From Pseudaminobacter sp047739745 (GTDB lineage Bacteria; Pseudomonadota; Alphaproteobacteria; Rhizobiales; Rhizobiaceae), in the NCBI RefSeq assembly GCF_047739745.1, contig NZ_JBLLVA010000001.1:248001-312000 (forward strand): a stretch of DNA of 64,000 bases, written 5' to 3'. Below the pieces are notes generated by a model. It saw only the letters and a program-made list of their open reading frames with translations, searched no databases and was not told where the DNA came from. Shown here piece by piece: positions 8,641 through 17,394 of this stretch (its first letter is position 1; each line of letters begins with the position of its first letter). Made by a program: the position numbers and the translations under genes.

Positions 8641-10503
8641 TCAGTCCGAGCGCGGACGGAGCCCGAATGTCGTCGGTTTCAGGCCGAAGGCGACATCCAG
8701 ATCTTCCGGCGGGGGAGGCGGTGGGGCGGGCTTGCGATATTCCGGATCGCCGGCCTGGCGTTGCACATCGACCGGCTCGGCGAAGCCAAGGGCCTGCTGC
8801 GGCCGCGGCACGTTGCGCAATTTTTCCACGATAGCGGCAAGGTCCACGTCATCGCCATTCGAAGGCGAAGACTCGAAGGGATTTCGGCTTGCTGTGCCGG
8901 GGATCAGGTTATCCGGCAGGCGTTCGAACTTGAGCCGCATGGTGGTCGCCACGCCCTCGCCGAAGGCAATCGCCTCGCGCTGGCCCATGGACGACAGGAA
9001 GGAAAGCGTCGAGGCGGAGGAATCGGCAATCGCCGAGCGGATGATTGCCTGGTCCTGCTCGTTGGCAAGCCGCATGGCAAACACCGTCGAGCACTGCGAA
9101 AGAACCGTTGGGTCGAGTTCTCCCGGTCGCTGGGTCACCACGCCGAGGTAGCAGCCATATTTGCGGCCTTCCTTGGCGATCCGCGACAAAGCGTGGCGGG
9201 TTGGCGCAAAACCGAGCCGCGGATCGGCAGGCATATAGCGATGGGCCTCCTCGCACAGCACGAGGAGGCGCAAGCGGCCCTCGCTCCACAGGGCAAGATC
9301 GAAGGCGAGCCGCGCCAGAACGGAACAGACCGAATTCACCACTTCGGACGGCATGCCAGCCATTTCGAAGCAGGTGATCGGCCGGCCGCCATGGGGAATG
9401 CGAAAAATATTGCCGACCGTCTGATGGATCGTGTCCTCGATCAGCCGCGACGCGAACATGAAGCGATAGCGAGGATCGGCGACCGCAGCTTCGATGCGGG
9501 TTTTCAGCGAGCGATAGACCGGACGATCATTTTTGCTTTCAAGCAATCCCATGCGCTCGTCGAGCTGTCTGATCAGGTCGGCGATGCGGTAGGGAACAGG
9601 CGTGTCGGCAGTCACCGCATCGCCGCCCCGGCGCAGGAAGGCGCCCGCGCCGGGGTTGCGGTACATGTTCTTGGCGCTCGGAATGAGGTCGCGCAGCACA
9701 TCGATTTCGTCTGGGACGACTTCGCGCCCGCGAAACAGCACTTCGGCAAATTCCTCCAGCCGGAACAGCCAGAATGGAAGATCAAGCGTCGACGTGTCGA
9801 CCCTGACGCTGAGATCCGGCAGAGCCGCCGCGAACTCGTTGTGCGGATCGAGGATCAGCACGCGCAGATCCGGCTTTGCCTGGATGGTCTTGCGCAGGAG
9901 CAGCGACACCGCCGTCGATTTGCCAACGCCGGTGGTGCCGACCACGGCAAAATGGCGCGTCAGCGTATCGTCTATGGCAATGCGGGCCTCGATCGCTTCG
10001 TCTTGCGAAAGTGTGCCGATGGTGACGGCAGGTCGGCCGGCGAGGTCGTAAGTTGCCTGCAGGTCGCGCATGCGGATGCGGTGCGCAACGGCACCGATAT
10101 GCGGATAGGTGGTGATGCCGCGATCGAAGACCGGCTTGCCCAGCGGGGGAGTGTCGCGCACCTCGCCAATCAGCTCGACGCTGACTTCGATCGCATTGCG
10201 GTCATTCGCATTCCACGCCCTGTCGGGCTTGGCTATTGCGTAGACCAGGCCGACAGTGCGGGTGGAGCCGAGATTGATGGAAATCATTCGGCCGACGGTC
10301 CAAAGGCCAGTCATCCCGCCGCCGACATCAGCAAACGCCGCGATCGTTGCGCGCGATCCGTCGCATTGCACGACATGGCCGAGTACGCGCGCGTCCGGCT
10401 GGGCTTCGTCGCGACGCTCCTGCGACGTCGCTTCCCCGGCGAATTTCTCTCCGTCGACAAACATCGAGATGCTGCTTTCCCCCTCGGCCCCTGTGAGCGC
10501 CAC
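8641..10503 (-). CDS. HerA-like ATP-binding protein (DUF87)
   Basis: This 620-residue protein has an N-terminal barrel-like region (VLGHVVQCDGSRATIAAF) as in HerA/FtsK-type ATPases, a Walker A motif at 189-197 (GTTGVGKST), a DPHNEF motif, a Walker B LRLLVLCEEAHRYMPAD near residue 415, and a sensor segment VVTQRPGELDPTVLSQC. HerA proteins are hexameric DNA translocases that usually work with the NurA nuclease, but no nuclease gene is adjacent. The C-terminal 60 residues are proline-rich, with a run of six prolines. ATG 10503 gives the longest version; ATG at about 10464 (MFVDGEKF) is an alternative. The role is probably DNA processing or repair, as inference. Confidence 0.82.
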   Translation of the reverse strand: MALTGAEGESSISMFVDGEKFAGEATSQERRDEAQPDARVLGHVVQCDGSRATIAAFADVGGGMTGLWTVGRMISINLGSTRTVGLVYAIAKPDRAWNANDRNAIEVSVELIGEVRDTPPLGKPVFDRGITTYPHIGAVAHRIRMRDLQATYDLAGRPAVTIGTLSQDEAIEARIAIDDTLTRHFAVVGTTGVGKSTAVSLLLRKTIQAKPDLRVLILDPHNEFAAALPDLSVRVDTSTLDLPFWLFRLEEFAEVLFRGREVVPDEIDVLRDLIPSAKNMYRNPGAGAFLRRGGDAVTADTPVPYRIADLIRQLDERMGLLESKNDRPVYRSLKTRIEAAVADPRYRFMFASRLIEDTIHQTVGNIFRIPHGGRPITCFEMAGMPSEVVNSVCSVLARLAFDLALWSEGRLRLLVLCEEAHRYMPADPRLGFAPTRHALSRIAKEGRKYGCYLGVVTQRPGELDPTVLSQCSTVFAMRLANEQDQAIIRSAIADSSASTLSFLSSMGQREAIAFGEGVATTMRLKFERLPDNLIPGTASRNPFESSPSNGDDVDLAAIVEKLRNVPRPQQALGFAEPVDVQRQAGDPEYRKPAPPPPPPEDLDVAFGLKPTTFGLRPRSD

Positions 10504-10623
10504 ATTAGCAGGCGACGGTTAAGACGCGATGAGGTCGGATGGTGCAGAAATCGCTAAGAACAAGCGTGGTTTTCGCCCTTTCCGCGCCGCTGCCGTGATC
10601 GTCCAACGGCGGTGTTTTTCCCA

Positions 10624-10652
10624 TTGACTGGCGTTTTCGCCGTCACTATGGT
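10624..10652 (+). promoter_or_regulatory. promoter of the ilvBN operon
   Basis: TTGACT (10624-10629), a 17-bp spacer and TATGGT (10647-10652). The predicted transcription start, at about 10658-10660, falls one to three bases before the leader-peptide ATG at 10661. Confidence 0.7.
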
Positions 10653-10660
10653 GCGCCCCC

Positions 10661-10714
10661 ATGAAAACGGCACTCATTCTCGTAGTAGGAAGGCGCGTGG
10701 GCAAGGCGGTGTAA
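10661..10714 (+). CDS. ilv operon leader peptide (17 residues)
   Basis: The reading frame MKTALILVVGRRVGKAV has Leu, Ile, Leu, Val, Val as five consecutive residues and two more Val, so 7 of 17 residues are branched-chain. It sits between a good promoter and a rho-independent terminator ahead of ilvB. This is the classic arrangement of transcription attenuation, in which ribosome stalling on Leu/Ile/Val codons decides whether the terminator forms. There is almost no room for a ribosome-binding site between the predicted transcription start and the ATG, so the peptide is probably read from a leaderless or nearly leaderless RNA. The leader frame is too short for routine gene callers. Confidence 0.8.
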   Translation: MKTALILVVGRRVGKAV

Positions 10715-10771
10715 CCGCCGGGCGAAAACCTCCCATGCGCTGCACACAGGCTCCCTCGGGGGCCTTTTTTA
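10693..10771 (+). terminator. ilvBN attenuator: leader hairpins and terminator
   Basis: Three stems are visible. GCGCGTGGG (10693-10701) can pair with CCCATGCGC (10732-10740). GGCGG-TGTAA-CCGCC (10705-10719) has the leader stop codon in its loop. The terminator stem AGGCTCC-CTCG-GGGGCCT (10748-10765) is followed by a T run to 10770. The first two overlap the end of the leader peptide, so a translating or stalled ribosome would change which pairings form. Confidence 0.75.
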
Positions 10772-10833
10772 TTGGCTGAAATACCGATACGACCAGAAAT
10801 GCTGAATCAGTGGATGAAAGCGGGACCAGATCG

Positions 10834-12621
10834 ATGACCAGTGGACAGACTGAAACCGGGCGACGTGAAATGACCGGCGCGGAAATGGTGATCCAGGCGC
10901 TGAAGGATAACGGCGTCAAGCACATTTTCGGCTATCCGGGCGGTGCTGTCCTTCCGATCTATGACGAGCTTTTCCAACAGGAAGAGATCGAGCACATCCT
11001 GGTGCGGCACGAGCAGGGCGCGGGACACGCGGCAGAAGGCTATGCGCGCTCGACCGGCAAGGCGGGGGTCATGCTGGTGACCTCCGGCCCGGGCGCCACC
11101 AATGCGGTGACACCCTTGCAGGACGCCTTGATGGACTCGATTCCGCTTGTCTGCATCACCGGCCAGGTGCCGACGACGCTGATCGGCTCGGACGGTTTTC
11201 AGGAATGCGATACGGTCGGCATCACGCGTCCTTGCACCAAGCACAATTGGCTGGTGAAGGATATAAGCGAACTGGCGCATATCCTGCACGAGGCATTTCA
11301 CATTGCGACGACCGGCAGACCCGGCCCTGTGGTGGTCGATGTGCCCAAGGACGTGCAGTTCGCCAAGGGCATCTATACGCCGCCGCAGACATCGCCGCGC
11401 ACCAGCTACCATCCGAAGGTCCAGGGCGACCTCGACAGGATCAAGGCAGCCGTCGAACTGATGACCACGGCGAAGAAGCCGATCATCTACTCCGGTGGCG
11501 GCGTCATCAATTCCGGTCCGGAAGCGAGCCACCTCTTGCGCGAACTGGTCGAACTGACCGGCGCGCCGATCACCTCGACGCTGATGGGGCTCGGGGCCTA
11601 TCCGGCGTCGGGCAAGAACTGGCTCGGAATGCTCGGCATGCATGGCTCGTACGAAGCCAATATGGCAATGCACGATTGCGACGTGATGCTGTGCGTGGGC
11701 GCCCGCTTCGATGACCGTATCACCGGGCGGCTCAACGCGTTTTCACCGAACTCGAAGAAGATCCACATCGATATCGACCCGTCCTCGATCAACAAGAACG
11801 TCCGGGTCGACGTGCCTATCGTCGGCGATGTCGGGCGGGTTCTGGAGGATATGGTGCGGCTGTGGCGGGCGACCGGCAAGGCCGACAAGAAGGCGCTGCA
11901 TCCCTGGTGGGAGCAGATCGCCCGCTGGCGTGCGCGCGATTCCTTCGCTTTCGCTTCGAATAACGAGGTCATCCTGCCGCAATACGCCATCCGACGTCTC
12001 TACGAACTGACCAAGGGCCATGACACCTACATCACCACCGAAGTCGGCCAGCACCAGATGTGGGCGGCGCAGCACTTCCATTTCGACGCGCCGAACCGCT
12101 GGATGACCTCCGGCGGGCTCGGCACCATGGGTTACGGGCTGCCTGCGGCACTCGGCGTGCAGATCGCGCATCCCGATGCTCTGGTCATCGACATAGCGGG
12201 TGACGCTTCCGTGCAGATGACGATCCAGGAGATGAGCGCGGCGGTGCAATACGAGGCGCCGATCAAGATCTTCATCCTGAACAACCAATATATGGGCATG
12301 GTGCGCCAGTGGCAGCAGCTCCTGCACGGCAACCGGCTGTCGCATTCCTATACCGAGGCGATGCCGGATTTCGTCAAAATGGCCGAGGCCTATGGCGCGC
12401 ACGGCATGCGCTGCGAGAAGCCCGGTGACCTGGACGATGCAATCAGGGAGATGATCTCGGTGAAGAAGCCGGTGATTTTCGATTGCCGGGTCGCCGCACT
12501 CGCCAACTGCTTCCCGATGATCCCCTCCGGCAAGGCGCACAACGAAATGCTCCTGCCCGACGAGGCCACCGATGAGGCGGTCGCCAACGCGATCGATGCC
12601 AGGGGCCGGGAGCTGGTATAG
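10834..12621 (+). CDS. ilvB: acetolactate synthase, large (catalytic) subunit
   Basis: This thiamine-diphosphate enzyme joins two pyruvates, or pyruvate and 2-oxobutyrate, as the first common step of Val/Leu/Ile synthesis. The N-terminal domain reads EMTGAEMVIQALKDNGVKHIFGYPGG, and the catalytic Glu lies in HEQGAGHAAEGYARSTG. The C-terminal ThDP motif starts IAGDASVQMT and ends with ILNN about 27 residues on. From ATG 10834 the protein is 595 residues. GTG 10810 and ATG 10870 are alternatives, and I cannot see a strong ribosome site for any of them. It is preceded by the attenuator and followed after 67 nt by ilvN, so the two subunits are co-regulated. Confidence 0.94.
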   Translation: MTSGQTETGRREMTGAEMVIQALKDNGVKHIFGYPGGAVLPIYDELFQQEEIEHILVRHEQGAGHAAEGYARSTGKAGVMLVTSGPGATNAVTPLQDALMDSIPLVCITGQVPTTLIGSDGFQECDTVGITRPCTKHNWLVKDISELAHILHEAFHIATTGRPGPVVVDVPKDVQFAKGIYTPPQTSPRTSYHPKVQGDLDRIKAAVELMTTAKKPIIYSGGGVINSGPEASHLLRELVELTGAPITSTLMGLGAYPASGKNWLGMLGMHGSYEANMAMHDCDVMLCVGARFDDRITGRLNAFSPNSKKIHIDIDPSSINKNVRVDVPIVGDVGRVLEDMVRLWRATGKADKKALHPWWEQIARWRARDSFAFASNNEVILPQYAIRRLYELTKGHDTYITTEVGQHQMWAAQHFHFDAPNRWMTSGGLGTMGYGLPAALGVQIAHPDALVIDIAGDASVQMTIQEMSAAVQYEAPIKIFILNNQYMGMVRQWQQLLHGNRLSHSYTEAMPDFVKMAEAYGAHGMRCEKPGDLDDAIREMISVKKPVIFDCRVAALANCFPMIPSGKAHNEMLLPDEATDEAVANAIDARGRELV

Positions 12622-12688
12622 CGCCCGCGTCCTTAGGATGCGTGTGGAATCAGGGCATTATCGCTGAAATTTGAGATCGGGATTCAGT

Positions 12689-13261
12689 ATGAACGCACAA
12701 CTTCAACCGACCGGTTCGGCCTATTTCATCTCCAAGGAGACGGAACGGCCCGAAAATCACACGCTGTCGGTGCTTGTCGACAACGAGCCGGGCGTGCTTG
12801 CCCGCGTCATCGGTCTGTTCTCAGGCCGAGGCTATAACATCGAGAGCCTGACGGTTTCGGAAACCGAGCACGAGAAGCATCTTTCGCGCATCACCATCGT
12901 GACCAACGGCACGCCGCACGTGCTGGAGCAGATCAAGCACCAGCTGGAGCGCATCGTGCCGGTGCATCGGGTGGTCGATCTTTCCGTGCGCGCTGTCGAG
13001 CTTGGCCAGGACAAGCCGCTGGCGCGCGAATTGGCGCTGATCAAGGTATCGGGCACCGGAGACGCGCGCGTCGAGGCGCTGCGCCTGGCTGGCGCTTTCC
13101 GTGCCAATGTCATCGATGCGAACACTGAGCATTTCATCTTCGAAATTACCGGCAAAGTGTCAAAAATCGAGCAGTTCATTGCCATCATGAAACCGCTCGG
13201 TCTGGTGGAAGTCTGCCGGACCGGCGTCGCCGCCATGAATCGCGGCCCGCAATCCATGTAA
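12689..13261 (+). CDS. ilvN: acetolactate synthase, small (regulatory) subunit
   Basis: This 190-residue regulatory subunit binds valine for feedback inhibition. The N-terminal ACT domain reads HTLSVLVDNEPGVLARVIGLFSGRGYNIESL, and the C-terminal ALS-small domain contains RELALIKVSG and FEITGKVSKIEQFI. I chose ATG 12689; the in-frame TTG at 12671 is less likely. It is also called ilvH. It is the second gene of the attenuated ilvBN operon. Confidence 0.94.
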   Translation: MNAQLQPTGSAYFISKETERPENHTLSVLVDNEPGVLARVIGLFSGRGYNIESLTVSETEHEKHLSRITIVTNGTPHVLEQIKHQLERIVPVHRVVDLSVRAVELGQDKPLARELALIKVSGTGDARVEALRLAGAFRANVIDANTEHFIFEITGKVSKIEQFIAIMKPLGLVEVCRTGVAAMNRGPQSM

Positions 13262-13323
13262 TCCTGCCGCAAATTTCTATCCGCAATACCGCGGCCGACG
13301 TGAGCCGATCCCGGGATATGGCG

Positions 13324-13920
13324 ATGTCCTTCGACACTTTCCTTGCGCTGTTCGTCTATGCTTTCGTGACCTCGATAACCCCGGGGCCGAACAATTTCAT
13401 GCTCCTGGCTTCCGGAGTGAATTTCGGCTTCGTGCGCACCATCCCGCATATGCTGGGGATAGGCGTCGGCTTCCTGTCGCTGCTGCTTGGCGTCGGGCTG
13501 GGACTGGGGGCGGTGCTGACGGCCTTTCCGTTGTTGCACTCCGCCCTGAAGATCGCAGGTGGCGCCTACCTTCTCTATCTCTCCTGGCGCATTGCGATGT
13601 CGCGGACGCTTGGCAACGACGCGGGCGCGGCCGCCAAGCCCATGACATTCCTTGAAGCTTCCGCCTTTCAGTGGGTCAATCCCAAGGCGTGGGTGATGGC
13701 GATCACCGCGATGGCGCTCTACACCGATCCAACGGCGCCGCTGCTGTCGGTGCTGATCGTTTCGCTCGGCTTTGCTATCGTCAATCTGCCAAGCGTTTCG
13801 ACCTGGGCCGGCTTCGGCATGGCGCTGCGTGGATTTCTGGCCGATCCGCAGCGTTTGAAGTGGTTCAACATTGCCATGGGCATATTGCTGGCTGCAACGC
13901 TCTGGCCGATGGTGAAGTGA
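13324..13920 (+). CDS. LysE family amino acid exporter
   Basis: This 198-residue inner-membrane protein has about six hydrophobic helices. The N-terminal motif SITPGPNNFMLLASG and the FQWVNPKAW segment near residue 118 are diagnostic of the LysE/RhtB export family. The substrate cannot be assigned. It lies 60 nt after ilvN in the same direction, so read-through from the ilv operon, and export of amino acids or analogues, is possible but unproven. ATG 13324 has GGGA at about 8 nt; ATG 13318 lies too close to it. It converges with the next gene, leaving a 9-bp gap. Confidence 0.88.
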   Translation: MSFDTFLALFVYAFVTSITPGPNNFMLLASGVNFGFVRTIPHMLGIGVGFLSLLLGVGLGLGAVLTAFPLLHSALKIAGGAYLLYLSWRIAMSRTLGNDAGAAAKPMTFLEASAFQWVNPKAWVMAITAMALYTDPTAPLLSVLIVSLGFAIVNLPSVSTWAGFGMALRGFLADPQRLKWFNIAMGILLAATLWPMVK

Positions 13921-13929
13921 GCCTTCGGT

Positions 13930-15309
13930 TCATTTCAAAGGCTTGAGTTCGCCAAGCATCGTCGGGATGAGCTCCGAAACCGTCGGATGGATGTGCATGG
14001 CACGCTGGACGGTCGTGTACGGTGCCTTCGCATACATCATGTCGATAATGGAATGGATCGCCTCGTCGCCGCCCGTCCCGAGTATGGCGGCACCCAGAAT
14101 GGCGCGGTTGTCAGCATCGACGAGGACTTTCATGAAGCCCTGCGTCTCGCCTTTTTCCACCGCGCGACCGACGCGGCTCATCGGGCGCTGGCCGACGAGA
14201 ACCTGCTTGCCGGATTTTCGCGCCTCGGCTTCGGTCATGCCGACACGGCCCAGTGGCGGATCGATATAGAGCGCATAGGCCATTATCCTGTTGCTGACCC
14301 GGCGCGGATCATTGTCCAGAATATTGGCGGCTACGATCTCGAAATCATTGTAGGACGTGTGGGTGAAGGCGCCTTGGCCATTGCATTCGCCGAGCGCCCA
14401 GATGCCGGCAACATTGGTGCGGAGTTGGTCATCGACCGTGACATAGCCGCGCTTGTCGGTTTCGACGCCTGCCTTGTCGAGATCGAGATCGTCGGTGTTG
14501 GGCTGCCGGCCGACTGCCAACAGCACATGCGAGCCGAGAGCCTCGGGCTCGCCTGACGTGCAATAGAGGCCGACGCCGATATCTCGTCCCTTGGGCGTGA
14601 AATCTATGCATTCGGCATCGAGGCGAATGGCAATGCCTTCGTTTTCGAGAATGCCCTTGATCGCGTCGGAGATGTCCGGGTCCTCGCGCTGGATCAGGCG
14701 AGGCCCCTTTTCGACCACCGTCACCTCGCTGCCAAAACGGCGGTACATCTGGGCAAATTCAAGCCCGATATAGCTGCCACCGACGATGACCAGATGCCGT
14801 GGCAGAGTTTCGAGTTCGAGGATCGACGTGTTGGTGAGATAGTCGACCTGATCGATGCCGGGCGTGTCGGGCACGGCAGCACGGCCGCCGACATTGATGA
14901 AAATGCGGTCGGAAGCGAGCACCTGGTTTTCGACTGCGACTTCGCGCTGCGACAGAAAACAGGCCTGGCCTCGAACGACCGTGCACTTGTCCATGTCCTT
15001 CAGCCAGTCCTCGACGCCTTTGCGCGCTTTGCCGACGACCGCGTCCTTGCGGGCCTTCAACGCCTTCATGTCGACGCCGACGGCGCCGCCGATCGTCACG
15101 CCATAATCGGCGGCTCGTTGGGCGAGGCGCGCGGCATAGGCGCTGGCGACCAGCGTTTTGGTCGGTATGCATCCGGTGTTGACGCAGGTTCCGCCGAAGA
15201 GCTTGCGCTCGATCAGCGCTACCGTCATGCCGGCCTCAGTAAGACGGCCTGCAAGCGGCGGGCCCGCCTGACCGGCGCCGATGATGATCGCGTCGAATTT
15301 CCTGCTCAT
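13930..15309 (-). CDS. FAD-dependent pyridine nucleotide-disulfide oxidoreductase
   Basis: This 459-residue flavoprotein has the FAD motif AIIIGAGQAGPPLAGRL, redox cysteines C42 and C47 (GGTCVNTGCIPTKT), an NAD(P)-binding motif VIVGGSYIGLEFAQMYRRFG and a dimerisation domain ending in MHIHPTVSELIPTML. This is the mercuric reductase/dihydrolipoamide dehydrogenase-like layout, but it lacks the N-terminal heavy-metal domain and the C-terminal vicinal cysteines of MerA. The HPTVSE motif supplies the catalytic His and Glu. The substrate is unknown. ATG 15309 starts the normal MSRKFDAIIIG; the longer frame to 15381 adds only a basic tail. Confidence 0.85.
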   Translation of the reverse strand: MSRKFDAIIIGAGQAGPPLAGRLTEAGMTVALIERKLFGGTCVNTGCIPTKTLVASAYAARLAQRAADYGVTIGGAVGVDMKALKARKDAVVGKARKGVEDWLKDMDKCTVVRGQACFLSQREVAVENQVLASDRIFINVGGRAAVPDTPGIDQVDYLTNTSILELETLPRHLVIVGGSYIGLEFAQMYRRFGSEVTVVEKGPRLIQREDPDISDAIKGILENEGIAIRLDAECIDFTPKGRDIGVGLYCTSGEPEALGSHVLLAVGRQPNTDDLDLDKAGVETDKRGYVTVDDQLRTNVAGIWALGECNGQGAFTHTSYNDFEIVAANILDNDPRRVSNRIMAYALYIDPPLGRVGMTEAEARKSGKQVLVGQRPMSRVGRAVEKGETQGFMKVLVDADNRAILGAAILGTGGDEAIHSIIDMMYAKAPYTTVQRAMHIHPTVSELIPTMLGELKPLK

Positions 15310-15418
15310 GGCACCAATGATACGATCAAATATGCGCCGATGATGGCGATAGCGCCAGCCTGAACGAATCAGCCCAAACATCTTGCCCTTCGCGTGCGAA
15401 TCCTGTCAGTCCAAGGCT

Positions 15419-16546
15419 ATGGAATTTTCACCTCAACAGGATGCGGCCCTGCAGGCGGTGGCGCGCTGGCTGAAAGGCGGCAAGCCGCAGGTTTTCCGGC
15501 TGTTTGGCTATGCCGGTACCGGCAAGACGACGCTGGCGCGCTATTTCGCCGAACATGTCGACGGGCAGGTGCAGTTCGCAGCCTTTACCGGCAAGGCAGC
15601 GCAGGTGCTGCGATCCAAGGGCGCCGTCAATGCGCGCACCATCCATTCGCTGATCTACCGGCCGCGCGGCGAAGAGGCGGTGGAGGACGAGGCCACCGGC
15701 AAGACATCTATGTCGCCGACATTTTCGCTGAACCGGCAAAGCCCGATCTCGAAGGCGGCGCTGGTCATCATTGACGAATGCTCGATGGTCGACGAGGCAT
15801 TGGGGCGTGACCTGCTGTCGTTCGGCACGCCCATCCTCGTGCTTGGGGATCCGGGGCAATTGCCGCCGATCTCCGGCGGCGGGTTCTTTACCGAGCACGA
15901 GCCCGACTATCTGCTCACCGAAATCCACCGGCAGGCGCGGGACAATCCGATTATTCGCCTGGCGCTGGACGTGCGCGAGGGCCGGGAGTTCATGCGCGGC
16001 GATTATGGAACCGCCAGGGTGATCGGCAAGGAAGAGGTCACTCAGGAACTGGTGCTCAATGCCGATCAGGTGCTTGTCGGCACCAATCGCACGCGCAAGC
16101 GCTACAATCAGCGGCTGCGCGAGCTCAAAGGCTTTACCGCCAGCTATCCGCAGGCCGGCGACAAGCTGGTCTGTTTGCGCAACGATCCTTCGAAGGGCCT
16201 GCTGAACGGCTCGCTTTGGAAGGTGATGACATCGTCGCGCGAGACGGTGAAGCCCGGCATCAACCTCCTGGTTTCGCCGGAAGAGGACGATCCGGATCGC
16301 GGCGTCGCCAAGATCAAGCTGCTCAAGGCCGCTTTCGAAGACCCCGACGCGGAGATCGCCTGGAGCACGAAAAAACGGTTCGACGATTTCGACTACGGCT
16401 ATGCGCTGACGGTCCACAAGGCGCAGGGTTCACAGTGGAATGAGATCGTGCTTTTCGACGAGAGCTACGCCTTCAAGGAGACCCGGCAGCGCTGGCTCTA
16501 TACGGCAATCACCCGCGCCGCCGAACGGCTGACGGTGGTGCGGTAA
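15419..16546 (+). CDS. RecD-like ATP-dependent DNA helicase (UvrD/RecD superfamily 1)
   Basis: This 375-residue AAA protein has Walker A at about 30-38 (GYAGTGKTT), GKAAQVLRSKGA..TIHSLIY (motif Ia), Walker B LVIIDECSMVD, LGDPGQLPPISGGGFF (motif III), a TNRTRKRYN segment and the C-terminal YALTVHKAQGSQWNEI (motif V/VI). It is a short, stand-alone RecD2-like enzyme without RecB or RecC partners nearby. ATG 15419 has AAGG upstream; a frame from 15383 would add 12 residues. A role in DNA repair or replication restart is inferred from the family. Confidence 0.88.
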   Translation: MEFSPQQDAALQAVARWLKGGKPQVFRLFGYAGTGKTTLARYFAEHVDGQVQFAAFTGKAAQVLRSKGAVNARTIHSLIYRPRGEEAVEDEATGKTSMSPTFSLNRQSPISKAALVIIDECSMVDEALGRDLLSFGTPILVLGDPGQLPPISGGGFFTEHEPDYLLTEIHRQARDNPIIRLALDVREGREFMRGDYGTARVIGKEEVTQELVLNADQVLVGTNRTRKRYNQRLRELKGFTASYPQAGDKLVCLRNDPSKGLLNGSLWKVMTSSRETVKPGINLLVSPEEDDPDRGVAKIKLLKAAFEDPDAEIAWSTKKRFDDFDYGYALTVHKAQGSQWNEIVLFDESYAFKETRQRWLYTAITRAAERLTVVR

Positions 16547-16595
16547 GACCTAGGTCCACGCCCTCGGGGGTACAGGTTTCCCATAGCGAGAACTG

Positions 16596-16622
16596 GAGCG
16601 GTTCGCCAAATCGGAACCGCTC
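16596..16622. terminator. hairpin between convergent genes
   Basis: GAGCGGTTC and GAACCGCTC form a perfect 9-bp stem around a 9-nt loop, between the helicase gene and the convergent secreted-protein gene. There is no T run, so it may be a weak or Rho-assisted terminator, or an mRNA-stabilising end. Confidence 0.45.
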
Positions 16623-16651
16623 AATCGAAACGCTGCCGCCCATGCTGGCGG

Positions 16652-17197
16652 CTATTTGTGGACCGGGATCATCAGATGCGCATAGGGCGTGCCCGGCCAC
16701 ATGACATAGGGCTGCGTCGTATCGGGCTTGGCCTCGGTCGGATAGCCTTGCATGAGGTCACCCGCATTGACGATCATGACATGCGGGCCGGTCTCGATCC
16801 AGTTGTTGCCCTCTTCCGGCTTGGTCGCATAAGGGTCGGTGTTGCTGCCGTCGGTGCCGCCCGCCAGCATGTAGATGAAGCCGACCTTGTCCTTGGGCGG
16901 ATCCTTCTTGCTGATCCACGCCATCGCCCATTCCATGGCATTGGCGTCGCCGCACATCGGATCGGGACCAGGTGTCGTCGTATTGTCCGGCATGCACCAG
17001 AAGCCGTTCTTGCCTTCGCGAAGCGTCCGCATCTTGCCGTCCGCTTCCATGGCATAGATGGTCGCTCCGGCACCGACCGCCGCGGGTGCGGCTGATTCGG
17101 CGCTCTTGATCAGGGCAGCGTCATCCGCGTTTGCTCCGGACAACGCAAAAAGGCTGCCAACTGCCAATATGGCAGCCGTCATCGAAAGCCGTTTCAT
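16652..17197 (-). CDS. secreted protein of unknown function
   Basis: I do not recognise a named family. The 181-residue protein starts MKRLSMTAAILAVGSLFALSGANA, a clear signal peptide with probable cleavage after ANA near residue 24. The mature part has two cysteines (FWCMPD and DPMCGD) that could form a disulfide. It also has many Asp/Gly/Pro residues, the phrase MEWAMAWISKKDPPKDKVGFIYML, and a C-terminus PGTPYAHLMIPVHK. GGGAGAACAGCC precedes the ATG. The longer frame to 17299 would bury the signal peptide. It stands alone with a hairpin behind it. Location should be the periplasm or outside the cell. Confidence 0.75.
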   Translation of the reverse strand: MKRLSMTAAILAVGSLFALSGANADDAALIKSAESAAPAAVGAGATIYAMEADGKMRTLREGKNGFWCMPDNTTTPGPDPMCGDANAMEWAMAWISKKDPPKDKVGFIYMLAGGTDGSNTDPYATKPEEGNNWIETGPHVMIVNAGDLMQGYPTEAKPDTTQPYVMWPGTPYAHLMIPVHK

Positions 17198-17394
17198 GGC
17201 TGTTCTCCCAAGCGATGAATCTTGATGTGCATGATATTCCGGCCTGCGGCCATTGAGGGCCGTGCCTACCGGTGAGCCAAGCTTAAGCCTGTCATGCACC
17301 GCCCTACAATGTTAGCGGCAGCGCGTGACCTACCTAATATGACGGAACGCGGGGTAATGCCCTCCACCGAAAGAGGGATTGACGGTCCATAGGC

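Noticed and set aside
8761..10557. A 598-residue plus-strand frame opposite the HerA-like ATPase
   Set aside because: It lies antisense to a gene with clear motifs; its composition (Arg, Gly, His, Asp) is typical of antisense frames in high-GC DNA.
13930..15309. Calling the flavin disulfide oxidoreductase a mercuric reductase
   Set aside because: It lacks the N-terminal heavy-metal domain and C-terminal cysteine pair, and no mer genes are nearby.
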